Below, piece after piece: positions 51,948-60,282 of a stretch of DNA of 64,000 bases. The DNA is from Streptomyces angustmyceticus (GTDB lineage: Bacteria > Actinomycetota > Actinomycetes > Streptomycetales > Streptomycetaceae). The notes under the pieces are model-generated. The model did not search any database. It was not told where the DNA came from and saw nothing but the letters and a program-made list of their open reading frames with translations. Position 1 is the stretch's first letter. Each line of letters opens with the position of its first letter. The position numbers were made by a program, and so were the translations under genes. The stretch spans positions 2,170,001 to 2,234,000 of the forward strand of contig NZ_CP082945.1 in assembly GCF_019933235.1 (NCBI RefSeq), read 5' to 3'.

Positions 51948-52212
51948 TACGGCCGCCCCGGCGGCTGCACAGGCGGCACCGCCGGATACTCCCCAGGGGC
52001 CCCGTACCGCTGATACGCCCCTTGCTATCGATCACTGCGACCGTGACGCCTCTGCCTGTTGATACCTTCCACACGCTCTCGGCATCAAATGCCTTCAACG
52101 GCCACTGATCATTTCTGATCTGGTCCGCAAAGGCAGCTGGAGCGGAGCCGAAGAGCAGCGCTCCCGCCACCACCGCACCACCCACCGCACGCAGCGTCCG
52201 CGTGAAGCTCAC
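51948..52212 (-). pseudogene. Internally deleted mycosin gene (S8 protease relic)
   Basis: The first 62 codons (signal peptide MSFTRTLRAVGGAVVAGA..., mature start ADQ, and strand VTVAVID ending at the catalytic Asp) are closely similar to the intact mycosin at 52408-53763. Directly after the Asp codon the sequence jumps to the Pro-rich C-terminal tail (AYQRYGAPGEYP...VQPPGRP, stop at 51948-51950), which lies in another frame. So the His and Ser parts and the membrane helix are gone by one internal deletion. Read through in the first frame the ORF gives nonsense up to 51862. A signal peptide could still send a short peptide out. Confidence 0.85.
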
Positions 52213-52236
52213 TCCGTAATTCCCCTCCCTGACGTG

Positions 52237-52272
52237 CTTGGGGCCCGCAACCGTCAGGCTGCGGGCCCCAAG
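52237..52272 (-). terminator. Hairpin between intact mycosin and mycosin relic
   Basis: Perfect 13-bp stem CTTGGGGCCCGCA/TGCGGGCCCCAAG with ten-base loop. It lies 24 bases upstream of the relic, in the same relation as the hairpin at 53783-53824 has to the intact mycosin, so hairpin plus gene seem to have been duplicated as a unit. Confidence 0.75.
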
Positions 52273-52407
52273 TCACTTCTTCGCATGGCTTGCTGCGCCC
52301 TGCACGTCGTTCTCATTTCGCCGAGAGGGATGCCGACACGCACTCCCAAGGGAGACCTGCCGCCTCACAACCTCCACGCGACGTCAGGCGCGGTGCTTGC
52401 GGAGACC

Positions 52408-53763
52408 TCAACGCCCCGGCGGCTGAGTGGGCGGCGCCGGCGGGTAAGCCCCAGGGCCGCCAGGCTGCTGCTGATACGGCCCGGGCTGCTGGTACGGCCC
52501 CGGCTGCTGCTGATAGGGACCCGGCTGCTGCGGCGCGAACCCGGGACCACCGGGCCCGCCGAAGCCTCCAGGGCCGCCGGGGGGCGGGCCGTTGCGACCG
52601 TTCTTCTTCTGCCGGACGACAACAACAACGACGATGACCGCCACCACAACGAGAACGCCAACCGCGATACCCACGATGGCACCCACGCCAAGGCCGTCTT
52701 CCTTCTGACCACTCGCCTGCTGGTCACCACTGCCGGCCGTCGTAACTCCGGTGCCCGCGGACGGATCCGCCTTCGGCGCCTTCAGCGGACCGTTCTTGGA
52801 GCCATCCGGGATATCGGCGGTCAGAGCCTTCAGCGGCTGGATGAAGCCGTATCCGTAATGCGAGTCAGGAAGCGAAAGCCCCTTCTGCCCCGGCGGCAGG
52901 CCAGCCGACTTCACAAGCCGGTTGGCGATCTGGCCTGCGGAGAGGTCGGGGTACTTCGAGCGCAGGAGAGCAGCTGCGGCCGAGACGTACGCGGTGGCGT
53001 CGGACGTGCCATCGGCCAGCCGGTACTGCCCAGCGGTAGCAGATGCGGACGTGATCTCTACGCCGGGAGCCGTAAGCATGAGCTGGCTGCCTGAATTCGA
53101 CTTTGACCAGACCTGGCCGGTCTTGTCTACTGCGCCTACGGACAGAACCCCCGGAACAGAGGAAAGATCACTGATCTTGCTCGCACCGTCGTTTCCTGCT
53201 CCAGCGACGACCAGGACGTCCTTCTTCATGGCATAAGAAACTGCGAGTTCATCGGAATCGGTGATGCCGGCAGGGTCAATCGACAGGTTGATGACAGAAG
53301 CCCCGTGATCGACTGCGTACTTGATCCAGTCGCTGAGCCCTGCATCGTCTACGCCCGTTCCGACTTCGGGAGAGGCAACGGGAAGAATCTTGGCATCCGG
53401 GGCAAGACCCATAATGCCATCGGCGTTTCCGGCACCATGCCCGTGGCCAGCGATGAGTGACGCCATGCCGGTGCCGTGGTCACCTGTTCCCTTGCGGTCA
53501 CCGCGTCCACCATCGATAAAACTCTTCCCTGGCAGCACATTACCCTTCAGGTCAGGGTGACTGCCGTTCACGGGATCATCGATTACGGCGACCGTGACGC
53601 CCTTGCCCGTCGATTCCTTCCAGATGCTCGCGGCATCAAACGCTTTGAGTGGCCATTGATCCTTACGGTTCTGATCAGCCAAAGCAGTCGGAGCGGTGCC
53701 GAAGAGCAGTGCTCCCGCCACCACCGCGCCGCCCACCGCACGCAGCGTCCGCGTGAAGCTCAT
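52408..53763 (-). CDS. Mycosin-type subtilisin (second MycP-like protease)
   Basis: 451 residues. Sec signal peptide ending ...TALADQ (about residues 1-30), peptidase S8 domain with Asp62 (VAVIDDPVNGSHPDL), His96 (GDHGTGMASLI), Asn191 (AGAGNDG) and Ser254 (DGTSDATAYVSAAAAL), C-terminal membrane helix (VGAIVGIAVGVLVVVAVIVV, about 365-385) and a cytosolic Gly/Pro/Gln-rich tail of PYQQQPG repeats. The catalytic Asp is followed by DP instead of the usual TG, so specificity may differ. Mycosins stabilise the ESX channel and cleave secreted factors. ATG at 53763 is used; a GTG nine bases upstream is possible. Lies after the PPE-like gene behind a hairpin. Confidence 0.9.
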   Translation of the reverse strand: MSFTRTLRAVGGAVVAGALLFGTAPTALADQNRKDQWPLKAFDAASIWKESTGKGVTVAVIDDPVNGSHPDLKGNVLPGKSFIDGGRGDRKGTGDHGTGMASLIAGHGHGAGNADGIMGLAPDAKILPVASPEVGTGVDDAGLSDWIKYAVDHGASVINLSIDPAGITDSDELAVSYAMKKDVLVVAGAGNDGASKISDLSSVPGVLSVGAVDKTGQVWSKSNSGSQLMLTAPGVEITSASATAGQYRLADGTSDATAYVSAAAALLRSKYPDLSAGQIANRLVKSAGLPPGQKGLSLPDSHYGYGFIQPLKALTADIPDGSKNGPLKAPKADPSAGTGVTTAGSGDQQASGQKEDGLGVGAIVGIAVGVLVVVAVIVVVVVVRQKKNGRNGPPPGGPGGFGGPGGPGFAPQQPGPYQQQPGPYQQPGPYQQQPGGPGAYPPAPPTQPPGR

Positions 53764-53782
53764 GCCGTACACCTCTCCCTAG

Positions 53783-53824
53783 CGAGGTGAGGCCCGCAGC
53801 CCAAGGACTGCGGGCCTCACCTCG
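53783..53824 (-). terminator. Hairpin between PPE-like gene and second mycosin
   Basis: Perfect 17-bp stem CGAGGTGAGGCCCGCAG and its complement with an eight-base loop, 35 bases past the PPE-like stop. No T-tract. Confidence 0.8.
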
Positions 53825-53859
53825 ATTCCGCCGAGCACTTGATCTGGACCGAGCAGGTC

Positions 53860-55500
53860 CTACTCGATGACCTTGGGCGCCACATTACGCTCCGGCGTCC
53901 AGGTCTCCTCATCCTCTACCAGGTAGTCCGGACGCTGTCCGTTCTCCCCGTTCTTGTCCTTACCCTTCGCCCCATGGGCACCGTGCGCACCGGCCATGCC
54001 GGCTGGACGGCGACCGCCTGCGGCACCGCCCGATTGTGTGCCACCACGGCTGCGGTGCAGGCCCGATCCCCCCTGGGATCCGGCGCCGAGCTTGCCACCC
54101 TTACCTCCGGCAAGACCGCCCTTTTGGCGTGCCATAGCACCGCCCTTGGCACCAGCGCCCTTGGCGCCGCCTGCACCCTTGCCAGCACCGGCGGCGCCAC
54201 CCATGCCCGGCATACCGGCACGACCTGCACCGCGAGCGCCTGCTCCGGCCCCGGTGCCGCCGGCACGAGCACCACCGGTACCACCCATGCCGCCGACCAT
54301 GCCCGGCGCGCCAGCACCTCCGATGCCAGGTCCGGAGCCTCCGCCGACACTGCCGGAGCCGGTGCCCAATCCACCGGTGCCCACGCCTCCGCCGACACCG
54401 CCGGCGCCGCCACCGCCGAGTCCGCCGCCGCCCGCCCCGACACCGCCGCCGGAAAGGCCGTCAAGTCCGGTCCCGACGTGGGGCGCAGGTGCCGGCTTCG
54501 GCACGCTGCCGACTCCACCGTCAATGCCATGCGGCCGCGGCGGTTCCATGGGCGTCGGGGTTGTGTAACCGCCGCCCTTCATCCCCGGCATCTTGGGCGC
54601 TGGTGCGCCTGTTTTCGGAGTGGATGGCATAGGACCAAATGCCCCGATACCCGGGATAGCACCCCCGCCACCGTCGCCATCATGAGCTGGCGGCTGGATG
54701 CGATCGTCATCAATGCGGCTGGAGCCCAGGGCCTTCACGCCGCTCCGGTACGTCGTCCCCAACTGCTCCATGTAGTGAGCAGCCTGGAGCTGGCGCTCCT
54801 TCCCCAGCGAGAGCTGGGTGCGGTTCTTGCTCATGGCATCCCAGATGCTCATCTTCGGGTTCTGCAGGTCGGCCTTCAGCTGCGAGTCATCGCGCCCGTC
54901 ACCGCCGACCATGCCACCCACCAGGCCGCCGACCAGGGCGCCCGCTCCCGGGGCGAGAGCGTTGCCGATCGCTGCGCCCTTGCCGATACCGGAACTCGAC
55001 TTGTCGGCGAGCCAGTCCGCCTTGCTCTCCCAGCTACTCGGTTCCTGGACGTCGTCGACGAACTTCTGGACGGCCTTCAGGTTCTCGCTGATCTGCTGGA
55101 GAACCTCGCCCGTGTTGTGCGGGTACAGCGCGAGGTTGGCGAAGTTGTCGCTGATCTTTTGTGCCGACGCCGCGAACTGGTCGGCAGAGGAACCGTGCCA
55201 GGTCTGCAGAACCTTGGTCACCGCATCATCGAAGTGCTTCTTGATTCCTTCGTGCCAGCCCTCACCGACGAGGGCGACTCGCACATCCCGCCAGCCCTTG
55301 GCGACGTTGGCGACCTCTCCAGGGTTGGCTCCCGCCACCATCTGCTTGAGGTCGTTCAGTCCCTTCTCCGTGAACTGAGGACGGCTCGCGATGACGTCGT
55401 GGCCCACCTCTTGGGCATCACCCGACCCCTTCGCAGGCTTCTTGCGCGGTTCCGGCACCTGGACCTTCGCCGGCTTGAAATCACTGTCCTTCGATGCCAT
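53860..55500 (-). CDS. PPE/WXG100-like protein with Gly-rich region
   Basis: 546 residues. Residues 40-180 form a helical domain with TWHGSSADQF (WxG near residue 105), like the WXG100/PPE fold. A glycine-zipper-like hydrophobic stretch (about 190-215, ALVGGLVGGMVGG) could insert into a membrane. Residues about 280-500 are nearly pure Gly/Ala/Pro with GGxG runs. The C-terminus is conserved and acidic (YLVEDEETWTPERNVAPKVIE, last 21 residues in pieces), a tail I recall from Streptomyces ESX-linked proteins. Likely an ESX substrate or surface component. It follows the EspC-like gene by 62 bases in the esxBA direction. Confidence 0.8.
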   Translation of the reverse strand: MASKDSDFKPAKVQVPEPRKKPAKGSGDAQEVGHDVIASRPQFTEKGLNDLKQMVAGANPGEVANVAKGWRDVRVALVGEGWHEGIKKHFDDAVTKVLQTWHGSSADQFAASAQKISDNFANLALYPHNTGEVLQQISENLKAVQKFVDDVQEPSSWESKADWLADKSSSGIGKGAAIGNALAPGAGALVGGLVGGMVGGDGRDDSQLKADLQNPKMSIWDAMSKNRTQLSLGKERQLQAAHYMEQLGTTYRSGVKALGSSRIDDDRIQPPAHDGDGGGGAIPGIGAFGPMPSTPKTGAPAPKMPGMKGGGYTTPTPMEPPRPHGIDGGVGSVPKPAPAPHVGTGLDGLSGGGVGAGGGGLGGGGAGGVGGGVGTGGLGTGSGSVGGGSGPGIGGAGAPGMVGGMGGTGGARAGGTGAGAGARGAGRAGMPGMGGAAGAGKGAGGAKGAGAKGGAMARQKGGLAGGKGGKLGAGSQGGSGLHRSRGGTQSGGAAGGRRPAGMAGAHGAHGAKGKDKNGENGQRPDYLVEDEETWTPERNVAPKVIE

Positions 55501-55562
55501 CTGCTGTCCCCCACTCCGTCATCGAATATCTCTTGCTTGTCACTGTGATCCGCCGACGGAGG

Positions 55563-55880
55563 TCACTGTCCGCTCATGCTGATTGAGTTGTCCGCCTCGG
55601 CGTCCTGGTAGGCGCCCCTGACCTTGTTCGACTTCTTGCCGAATGTGTCGACAAGGCCCTCAACCATGCGCATCATCTTGTGGATGTCGCCCTTCATCTT
55701 CTCGTGAGCCCCGTAGAGCTCCGTCTCCTCCTTGAATCCCTCGCCCAGGGATCCTTTCGGAAGATAGGTGCTGTTCTCGGCCGTGCTCGTCGAGTCGCCC
55801 ATCTCCTTGAGGACATGGTTGAGTTCCTTGATGACCTGATCCAACGCGTCGAGATCAACGCCGTACTGCCCGTGCGCCAT
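55563..55880 (-). CDS. EspC/WXG100-like small secreted protein
   Basis: 105 residues, two long helices around a turn PKGSLGEGF (about 41-49) in place of WxG. The second helix ends with Tyr91-Gln-Asp-Ala-Glu95, the YxxxD/E ESX export signal. Shape and signal suit an EspC-type (T7SS_ESX_EspC) substrate, likely partner of the PPE-like protein encoded next. Its ATG at 55880 comes two bases after the mycP stop, so the two are tightly coupled. Confidence 0.8.
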   Translation of the reverse strand: MAHGQYGVDLDALDQVIKELNHVLKEMGDSTSTAENSTYLPKGSLGEGFKEETELYGAHEKMKGDIHKMMRMVEGLVDTFGKKSNKVRGAYQDAEADNSISMSGQ

Positions 55881-55882
55881 GA

Positions 55883-57166
55883 TTAAGCCTCCCCGTGATT
55901 GTTCAAACCGGTCTTGCGGCGCCAGTCGCGGATGGCGATCGAGGAGCCGACGACCGCGGCGACGGCAAGAAGTCCGGCGCCGACGATGTAGATGGAAATG
56001 CGGGCGCGTCGTTCCTCGGGGGATTCACCGAAAGTCACGGCGGCCGGCTGGATGTTGGAGCCGGCAGCCGCGTTGGTGGGCTTGTCCGGCTTGGGTGAGG
56101 CGGTGGGCCTGGTGTCGTCGTTGAGGGCGGCCACCGGGTCGACGACGCCCCAGCCGATGTTGTGGTCCGCCTCCCTGCGCACGCGCTCCGCGGTCTGCTC
56201 CAGGTGCCAGATGACCTCGCGCGGGGTCCAGGGCTTGGGGTCGTGCAGGTGCTTCGCGATGAGGAGGGCCGCGGCTCCCGCGGCGTAGGGTGCGGCGAAG
56301 CTGGTGCCCTGGTCGACGCAGTTGCCGCCGTCGGGGACGGTGGAGACCATGTCGACGCCCGGTGCGGCGATGTCGACCCGCTCGCCCGGCTGGGAGAACG
56401 GGGCCCGCTCGTTGTTGCGGTCCGAGGCCGCGACGGACAGTACGTTGTCGTACTGCTGGAACGAGGCGGGGTACATGTTCTTCTCTTTGCCGCTCGCGCC
56501 GTCGTTGCCGGCGGAGGCGACGATGAGGATGTTCTGGGCGGCGGCGTTGCGGATCGCGGCCTGGAGGGGGCCCAGCTTGTCCGGGCTGGCGTCCGTGCCC
56601 TGGGAGATGTTGATGACGTTGACCTTGAGGCGGACCGCGTAGTTGATCGCGGCGGCCAGGCTGTCGGAGTTCCCGGCCTTCTCGTCGCTCGTCTGCTGCA
56701 GGGGGATGACGGTCGCGCCGGGCGCGATGCCGACGAATCCCGAGCCGGACTTGCTGTGGGCGGCGATGATGCCCGCGACCTTGGTGCCGTGCCCGACCCG
56801 GTCGTCGGTCGGCTTGCCCTTCACGAAGCTCTTCCCGCCGCTTCCGATGGCGGGTTTGATCTGCGGGTTGCCCGCGTCGATGCCGGTGTCGATGACGGCG
56901 ACCCGGACGCCCTTGCCCGTGGACTGGGCCCACATCTGCTTGGTCAGCAGCCGCTGGAGCGACCAGGGGGTCTCCGGGATGTCGTCGGCGCCGAACTTGC
57001 ACTCGCCGCTGTTGAGCGGCACGTTCGGGTCCGCGACGGCCGGTGCGGCCGTGCCGCACGTCAGGCCGGCGAGGCACGCCGCCGTGACCAGTGCACCTGC
57101 CGCTCGTCGGCGGTGCCCGGCTCGGTGACCAAGGGCGCGAGATCCCACGGGTTGTCTGCTCTCCAT
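55883..57166 (-). CDS. mycP: Type VII secretion mycosin MycP
   Basis: 427 residues. Signal peptide (about 1-46, cut after AVA-D), N-terminal extension with Cys56, S8 domain with Asp93 (AVIDTGID), His126 (GHGTKVAGII), Asn221 and Ser289 (GTSFAAPYAAG), and a C-terminal membrane helix (YIVGAGLLAVAAVVGSSIAI) with short basic tail. Cys56 and Cys283 could form the disulfide known in mycosins. The long Pro-rich tail of the second mycosin is missing. ATG at 57166 chosen; the upstream open frame has no coding character. Follows esxA behind a hairpin. Confidence 0.93.
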   Translation of the reverse strand: MESRQPVGSRALGHRAGHRRRAAGALVTAACLAGLTCGTAAPAVADPNVPLNSGECKFGADDIPETPWSLQRLLTKQMWAQSTGKGVRVAVIDTGIDAGNPQIKPAIGSGGKSFVKGKPTDDRVGHGTKVAGIIAAHSKSGSGFVGIAPGATVIPLQQTSDEKAGNSDSLAAAINYAVRLKVNVINISQGTDASPDKLGPLQAAIRNAAAQNILIVASAGNDGASGKEKNMYPASFQQYDNVLSVAASDRNNERAPFSQPGERVDIAAPGVDMVSTVPDGGNCVDQGTSFAAPYAAGAAALLIAKHLHDPKPWTPREVIWHLEQTAERVRREADHNIGWGVVDPVAALNDDTRPTASPKPDKPTNAAAGSNIQPAAVTFGESPEERRARISIYIVGAGLLAVAAVVGSSIAIRDWRRKTGLNNHGEA

Positions 57167-57224
57167 GTGTGGCGGAAGGGGCGGGGCGGGAGGGAGAAAA
57201 CGAAGGTGCGGGTGGACGGCAGAA

Positions 57225-57255
57225 GGGCGAGCGCACCGGTGCAGCGCGCTCGCCC
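57225..57255 (-). terminator. Hairpin between esxA and mycP
   Basis: 10-bp stem GGGCGAGCGC/GCGCTCGCCC with an 11-base loop, followed by TTCT on the minus strand. Probably partial, lowering expression of mycP relative to esxBA. Confidence 0.7.
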
Positions 57256-57323
57256 TCATTGACCACTGTGCGAGCCGTCGGGGCTGCTCAGCCGATCGCC
57301 ATCCGTGGTGTGCCGACCTTGGG

Positions 57324-57617
57324 TCAGCCCGCCCAGATGCCGGAGTTCTTGTGCTCGGTGGCCTGGTAGTTCTGGGCGGCCTGGTCCAGCGCCTTGGCGA
57401 TGGCCTCGAGCGTCGAGTGCAGGGAGGCGGCGCGCTGGTCCCACTCGCGCTGGCGGGCCTGGTAGCCCTCCTGCGCCGCACCTTCCCAGCTGGCGGCGAT
57501 CTTCTTGACGCCGGCCTCGAGGTCGTCCAGCTGCTGGCGGATGTTGTTGGCCGTACCGCGCACGTCGGAACTGGCCTGCGAGATCGTCGCGAAATTAACG
57601 AGGATCTGGCCTGACAT
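57324..57617 (-). CDS. esxA: WXG100 secreted protein EsxA
   Basis: 97 residues, helix-turn-helix hairpin with Trp44-Glu-Gly46 (SWEGAAQEGY) and C-terminal export signal Tyr84-x3-Glu88 (YQATE). Partner of EsxB in a heterodimer; in S. coelicolor the pair is needed for proper sporulation (known for homologues). Preceded by GGAG at good distance. Confidence 0.95.
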   Translation of the reverse strand: MSGQILVNFATISQASSDVRGTANNIRQQLDDLEAGVKKIAASWEGAAQEGYQARQREWDQRAASLHSTLEAIAKALDQAAQNYQATEHKNSGIWAG

Positions 57618-57739
57618 GGTGTCTCCTCAGGAGTAGATGATGCCTGGTCGATTCACATGCCGCAGCGGGCCGGCGGAGGAGTCCGACGGGCCCGGGCTGC
57701 GGCGGCTGGGCGTGCGCCGCGGTCAGCGGCGCGGCCCCA

Positions 57740-58063
57740 TCATCCGAACGGGGAAGCCGAGGCGGAGACGTGCGAGATCGACTGGGCCTGCTCCTCTTCG
57801 GAGGCGGAGTAGTTCTTCGTGGTCTCGTCGATCGCTTCCTTGATCTCAGCCAGCAGCTGGTTGAGACGGTTGGCGTCCTCGTTCACCTGGGACTGGAGCT
57901 GGTTGTACGAGGAGGCCGCAGCACCCTTCCAACCAGACGTGATGGTGTCGACGACCGTGTTCAGGCGCGAGATCTCGCCCTGGATCGACTGGTTGACCGA
58001 GGAGATCTTGCCGCTGAACGCGACCATCTCCTCCTCGGTGGTTGTGTACTGCTGACCAGCCAT
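57740..58063 (-). CDS. esxB: WXG100 secreted protein EsxB
   Basis: 107 residues with Trp45-Lys-Gly47 (GWKGAAASSY) and C-terminal export signal Tyr85-x3-Glu89 (YSASE). ATG at 58063 has GGGGGA upstream; an in-frame start at 58105 is less likely. First gene of the esxB-esxA-mycP-EspC-like-PPE-like run; a 17-bp palindrome lies about 137 bases upstream. Confidence 0.95.
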   Translation of the reverse strand: MAGQQYTTTEEEMVAFSGKISSVNQSIQGEISRLNTVVDTITSGWKGAAASSYNQLQSQVNEDANRLNQLLAEIKEAIDETTKNYSASEEEQAQSISHVSASASPFG

Positions 58064-58199
58064 AGTCAACGTCCCCCATGAGACTTGTACGTCGTACCGC
58101 GCCATGCCGCCACAGGCGCTCGCGCGGTAGGCATCTCCTGCTGACGCCTTTGGCTACTTTAACCACTCGATATGCCTCTCCCCAACAGGGGGAGCGTTC

Positions 58200-58216
58200 T
58201 TGTGACGCGATCACAA
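58200..58216. promoter_or_regulatory. 17-bp palindrome upstream of esxBA
   Basis: TTGTGACGCGATCACAA: two perfect six-base arms around CGCGA, about 137 bases before the esxB start. The arms look like CRP or GntR half sites but the spacer is five bases, not the six of CRP. The rest of the 58064-58458 gap holds the eccB terminator and no gene. Confidence 0.55.
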
Positions 58217-58371
58217 CATCACCAACTACCCGCCAGGGAAACGTCGTTCAAGGCAAACGGACAGAAGCGTTGCTATCGGTCACGAACGGGCACGCCGGAG
58301 TGCGACGAAGATCGCACGGAGAACAGGCGGGCCGGCTCAGGTGAATTTATGGTGCAGGAATCCGCGCGACG

Positions 58372-58419
58372 GCGAAGTCCGCGCCGATTGCCCCTCCCGG
58401 GCGCCGGCGCGGACTTCGC
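58372..58419 (-). terminator. Terminator of eccB
   Basis: Perfect 15-bp stem GCGAAGTCCGCGCCG and its complement, 40 bases past the eccB stop. It separates eccB from the esxBA promoter. Confidence 0.85.
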
Positions 58420-58458
58420 TCATATCAGGACGACCGCGGCTTCAGCACGGCCGTGCCT

Positions 58459-60096
58459 TCAGGACGACTGCGGCTTCATGGCGCTGTTGATGTCGAGCGA
58501 CGGGCCCTCGGAAAGCAGGCTCGACCATGCCTTCAGAATCAGCGGCGGATGCGTGCCCCCGTAGCCGAGGTGGAGCCTGGACTTGTCCAGTTCCTCCTTG
58601 TCGCTGCCGGCCTTGTTCGCGCTGTCGTTGTTCCGCGGAATGGAGTAGCGCAGGCCGGTGTCCGTTGCAAGGAAGAGGCTGCCGCTCTTCGCCTGCGGAG
58701 TGGGCACCTCCGTGTACAGCAGGCCGCTGCCGGGGGTGACGTACGAGCTGGATCCGCTGGCCATCTTGGCCGGGTAGTCCGTGCCGATCCAGGTCTGCAT
58801 GTCCGGCACGCCGTTCGGGTAGCCGAGCCGCTTCTCCTCACCGCCCGGGTACTTGTGGTTGGTGCCGTTGTAGACGCTGCAGGACACGCCGTGGTCCGTG
58901 GGCGAGGTCAGGCCGCCGGTCTGGGAACCGTGGGCGAAGTCGTTGGCCGCGGACTGGGTTTCGGTCGGCCACGGCGAGTCGATGTCGCCGAACACCTTGC
59001 CCAGGAAGGTCGTCGGGTTCCCCGCGTCGTCCGTCTTCGGGTCGATGCTTCCGGCCGCGATGGGCACCGGGGTGAGCCGGGAGCCGTCGGGGTGCAGCTT
59101 CTTCGCGTTCGCGCCCTCCTCCAGGAGGTTCGCGACGAACTTCGACACCTTCTCGACGCCGTCCCGCTCGACGACGTACTTGTCGCCGGAGCTGTCCTGG
59201 AGGATCGAGCCGACCCTCCGGGCCTTCTGCGGGACCTTCGGGTCGCTGGTCTCGGCGCCCGCGCCCTCGACCATCGGCATGCTGAGGGAGAGCTGCTCGG
59301 GGACGGGCAGCAGGGTCGCCATGAACTGCTTCGACACCTTCTGCGGAACGGCGTTGGAGCCGAAGATGATGCGGCGCAGCGCGGCGTCGCCCTCCTCCTT
59401 GCCCCCGGCGGGGCTCCACCCCATGCGGGTGGAGTCGAATCCGAAGGCCATGCCGTTGTGATCGACCAGCCACCTCTTGCCCTGCGGGTCCTCGACGTAC
59501 AGCGCCTGGTGGAGGTCGAGCTTGCCCTTGCCCTCGACGAGCTTCTTGTCCTTGCCGGCCAGGACGAAGACGGCCTGCTGGGGCTTGGCTCCGGCGCTCG
59601 CGCCGGGGCGGTCGCACACCGCCCAGGTCTTCGGCTTGTCGGCGTCCTCGGGGCTGGGCAGCCGGTCGGGGGCGTACGGAATGCCGAGCGCGGGGCCGTG
59701 CGGAATCTTTCCGTCCAGCTCGGATTCCTTGACCTTGACGACTTGGAACTTCGGGTCGATAAGAAGGCGGGCGGAGGCGAGGTTCAGGATGGGGTGCAGA
59801 AGTTTCTGGCCTTTGCCGCCCTTGCCTTTCAGAACGACATACCGCGTGGTGGATTCGTCCCCGACGATGACATTCTTGCCGACCTCGTCCCACCCCTGCG
59901 GCGCAACCGGCTTGAGAATGCCGCACGCGCCGAATCCGACGAGCATCAGGACACCCACGACGACACTCGGCACCACCGCCTTGAGCGGCTTGGGGGCGCT
60001 CTCGATCGAGCCGTTCGGCAGCGGCTTCAGAAATGCCGCATTCGTACGCTTTCGAGCGAACGAATACGCATTCAGCTCGTCCCGACGTGATGCCAT
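58459..60096 (-). CDS. eccB: Type VII secretion membrane protein EccB
   Basis: 545 residues. Starts MASRRDELNAYSFARKR, the EccB N-terminal basic stretch that contacts EccC, then a single membrane helix (VVPSVVVGVLMLVGFGACGIL, about residues 41-61) and a large extracytoplasmic domain with the R-repeat-like pattern and Cys residues. It forms the periplasmic/outer face of the channel with MycP. ATG at 60096. Divergent from eccE across a 186-base promoter region. Confidence 0.93.
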   Translation of the reverse strand: MASRRDELNAYSFARKRTNAAFLKPLPNGSIESAPKPLKAVVPSVVVGVLMLVGFGACGILKPVAPQGWDEVGKNVIVGDESTTRYVVLKGKGGKGQKLLHPILNLASARLLIDPKFQVVKVKESELDGKIPHGPALGIPYAPDRLPSPEDADKPKTWAVCDRPGASAGAKPQQAVFVLAGKDKKLVEGKGKLDLHQALYVEDPQGKRWLVDHNGMAFGFDSTRMGWSPAGGKEEGDAALRRIIFGSNAVPQKVSKQFMATLLPVPEQLSLSMPMVEGAGAETSDPKVPQKARRVGSILQDSSGDKYVVERDGVEKVSKFVANLLEEGANAKKLHPDGSRLTPVPIAAGSIDPKTDDAGNPTTFLGKVFGDIDSPWPTETQSAANDFAHGSQTGGLTSPTDHGVSCSVYNGTNHKYPGGEEKRLGYPNGVPDMQTWIGTDYPAKMASGSSSYVTPGSGLLYTEVPTPQAKSGSLFLATDTGLRYSIPRNNDSANKAGSDKEELDKSRLHLGYGGTHPPLILKAWSSLLSEGPSLDINSAMKPQSS

Positions 60097-60282
60097 TGTT
60101 GCTTTCTCTCCCCGCCTGTTGGATCCACATCGACCGCCCCCGGCACTCACGCCGTAGCGCCCTCTACTATGCCGTGTGTCGATCGACCCGTACGGTACGG
60201 GTGCCACCTTCCGGCGCACCAGTCTCAACGGGCGACCGATACGTCAGAGGGCCACACCACCAGTAGAGGAGCAGGCCGGGGG

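Noticed and set aside
58200-58216. Palindrome as a CRP site
   Set aside because: Arms fit TGTGA/TCACA but the spacer is five bases and not six, so I report it as an uncharacterised operator only.
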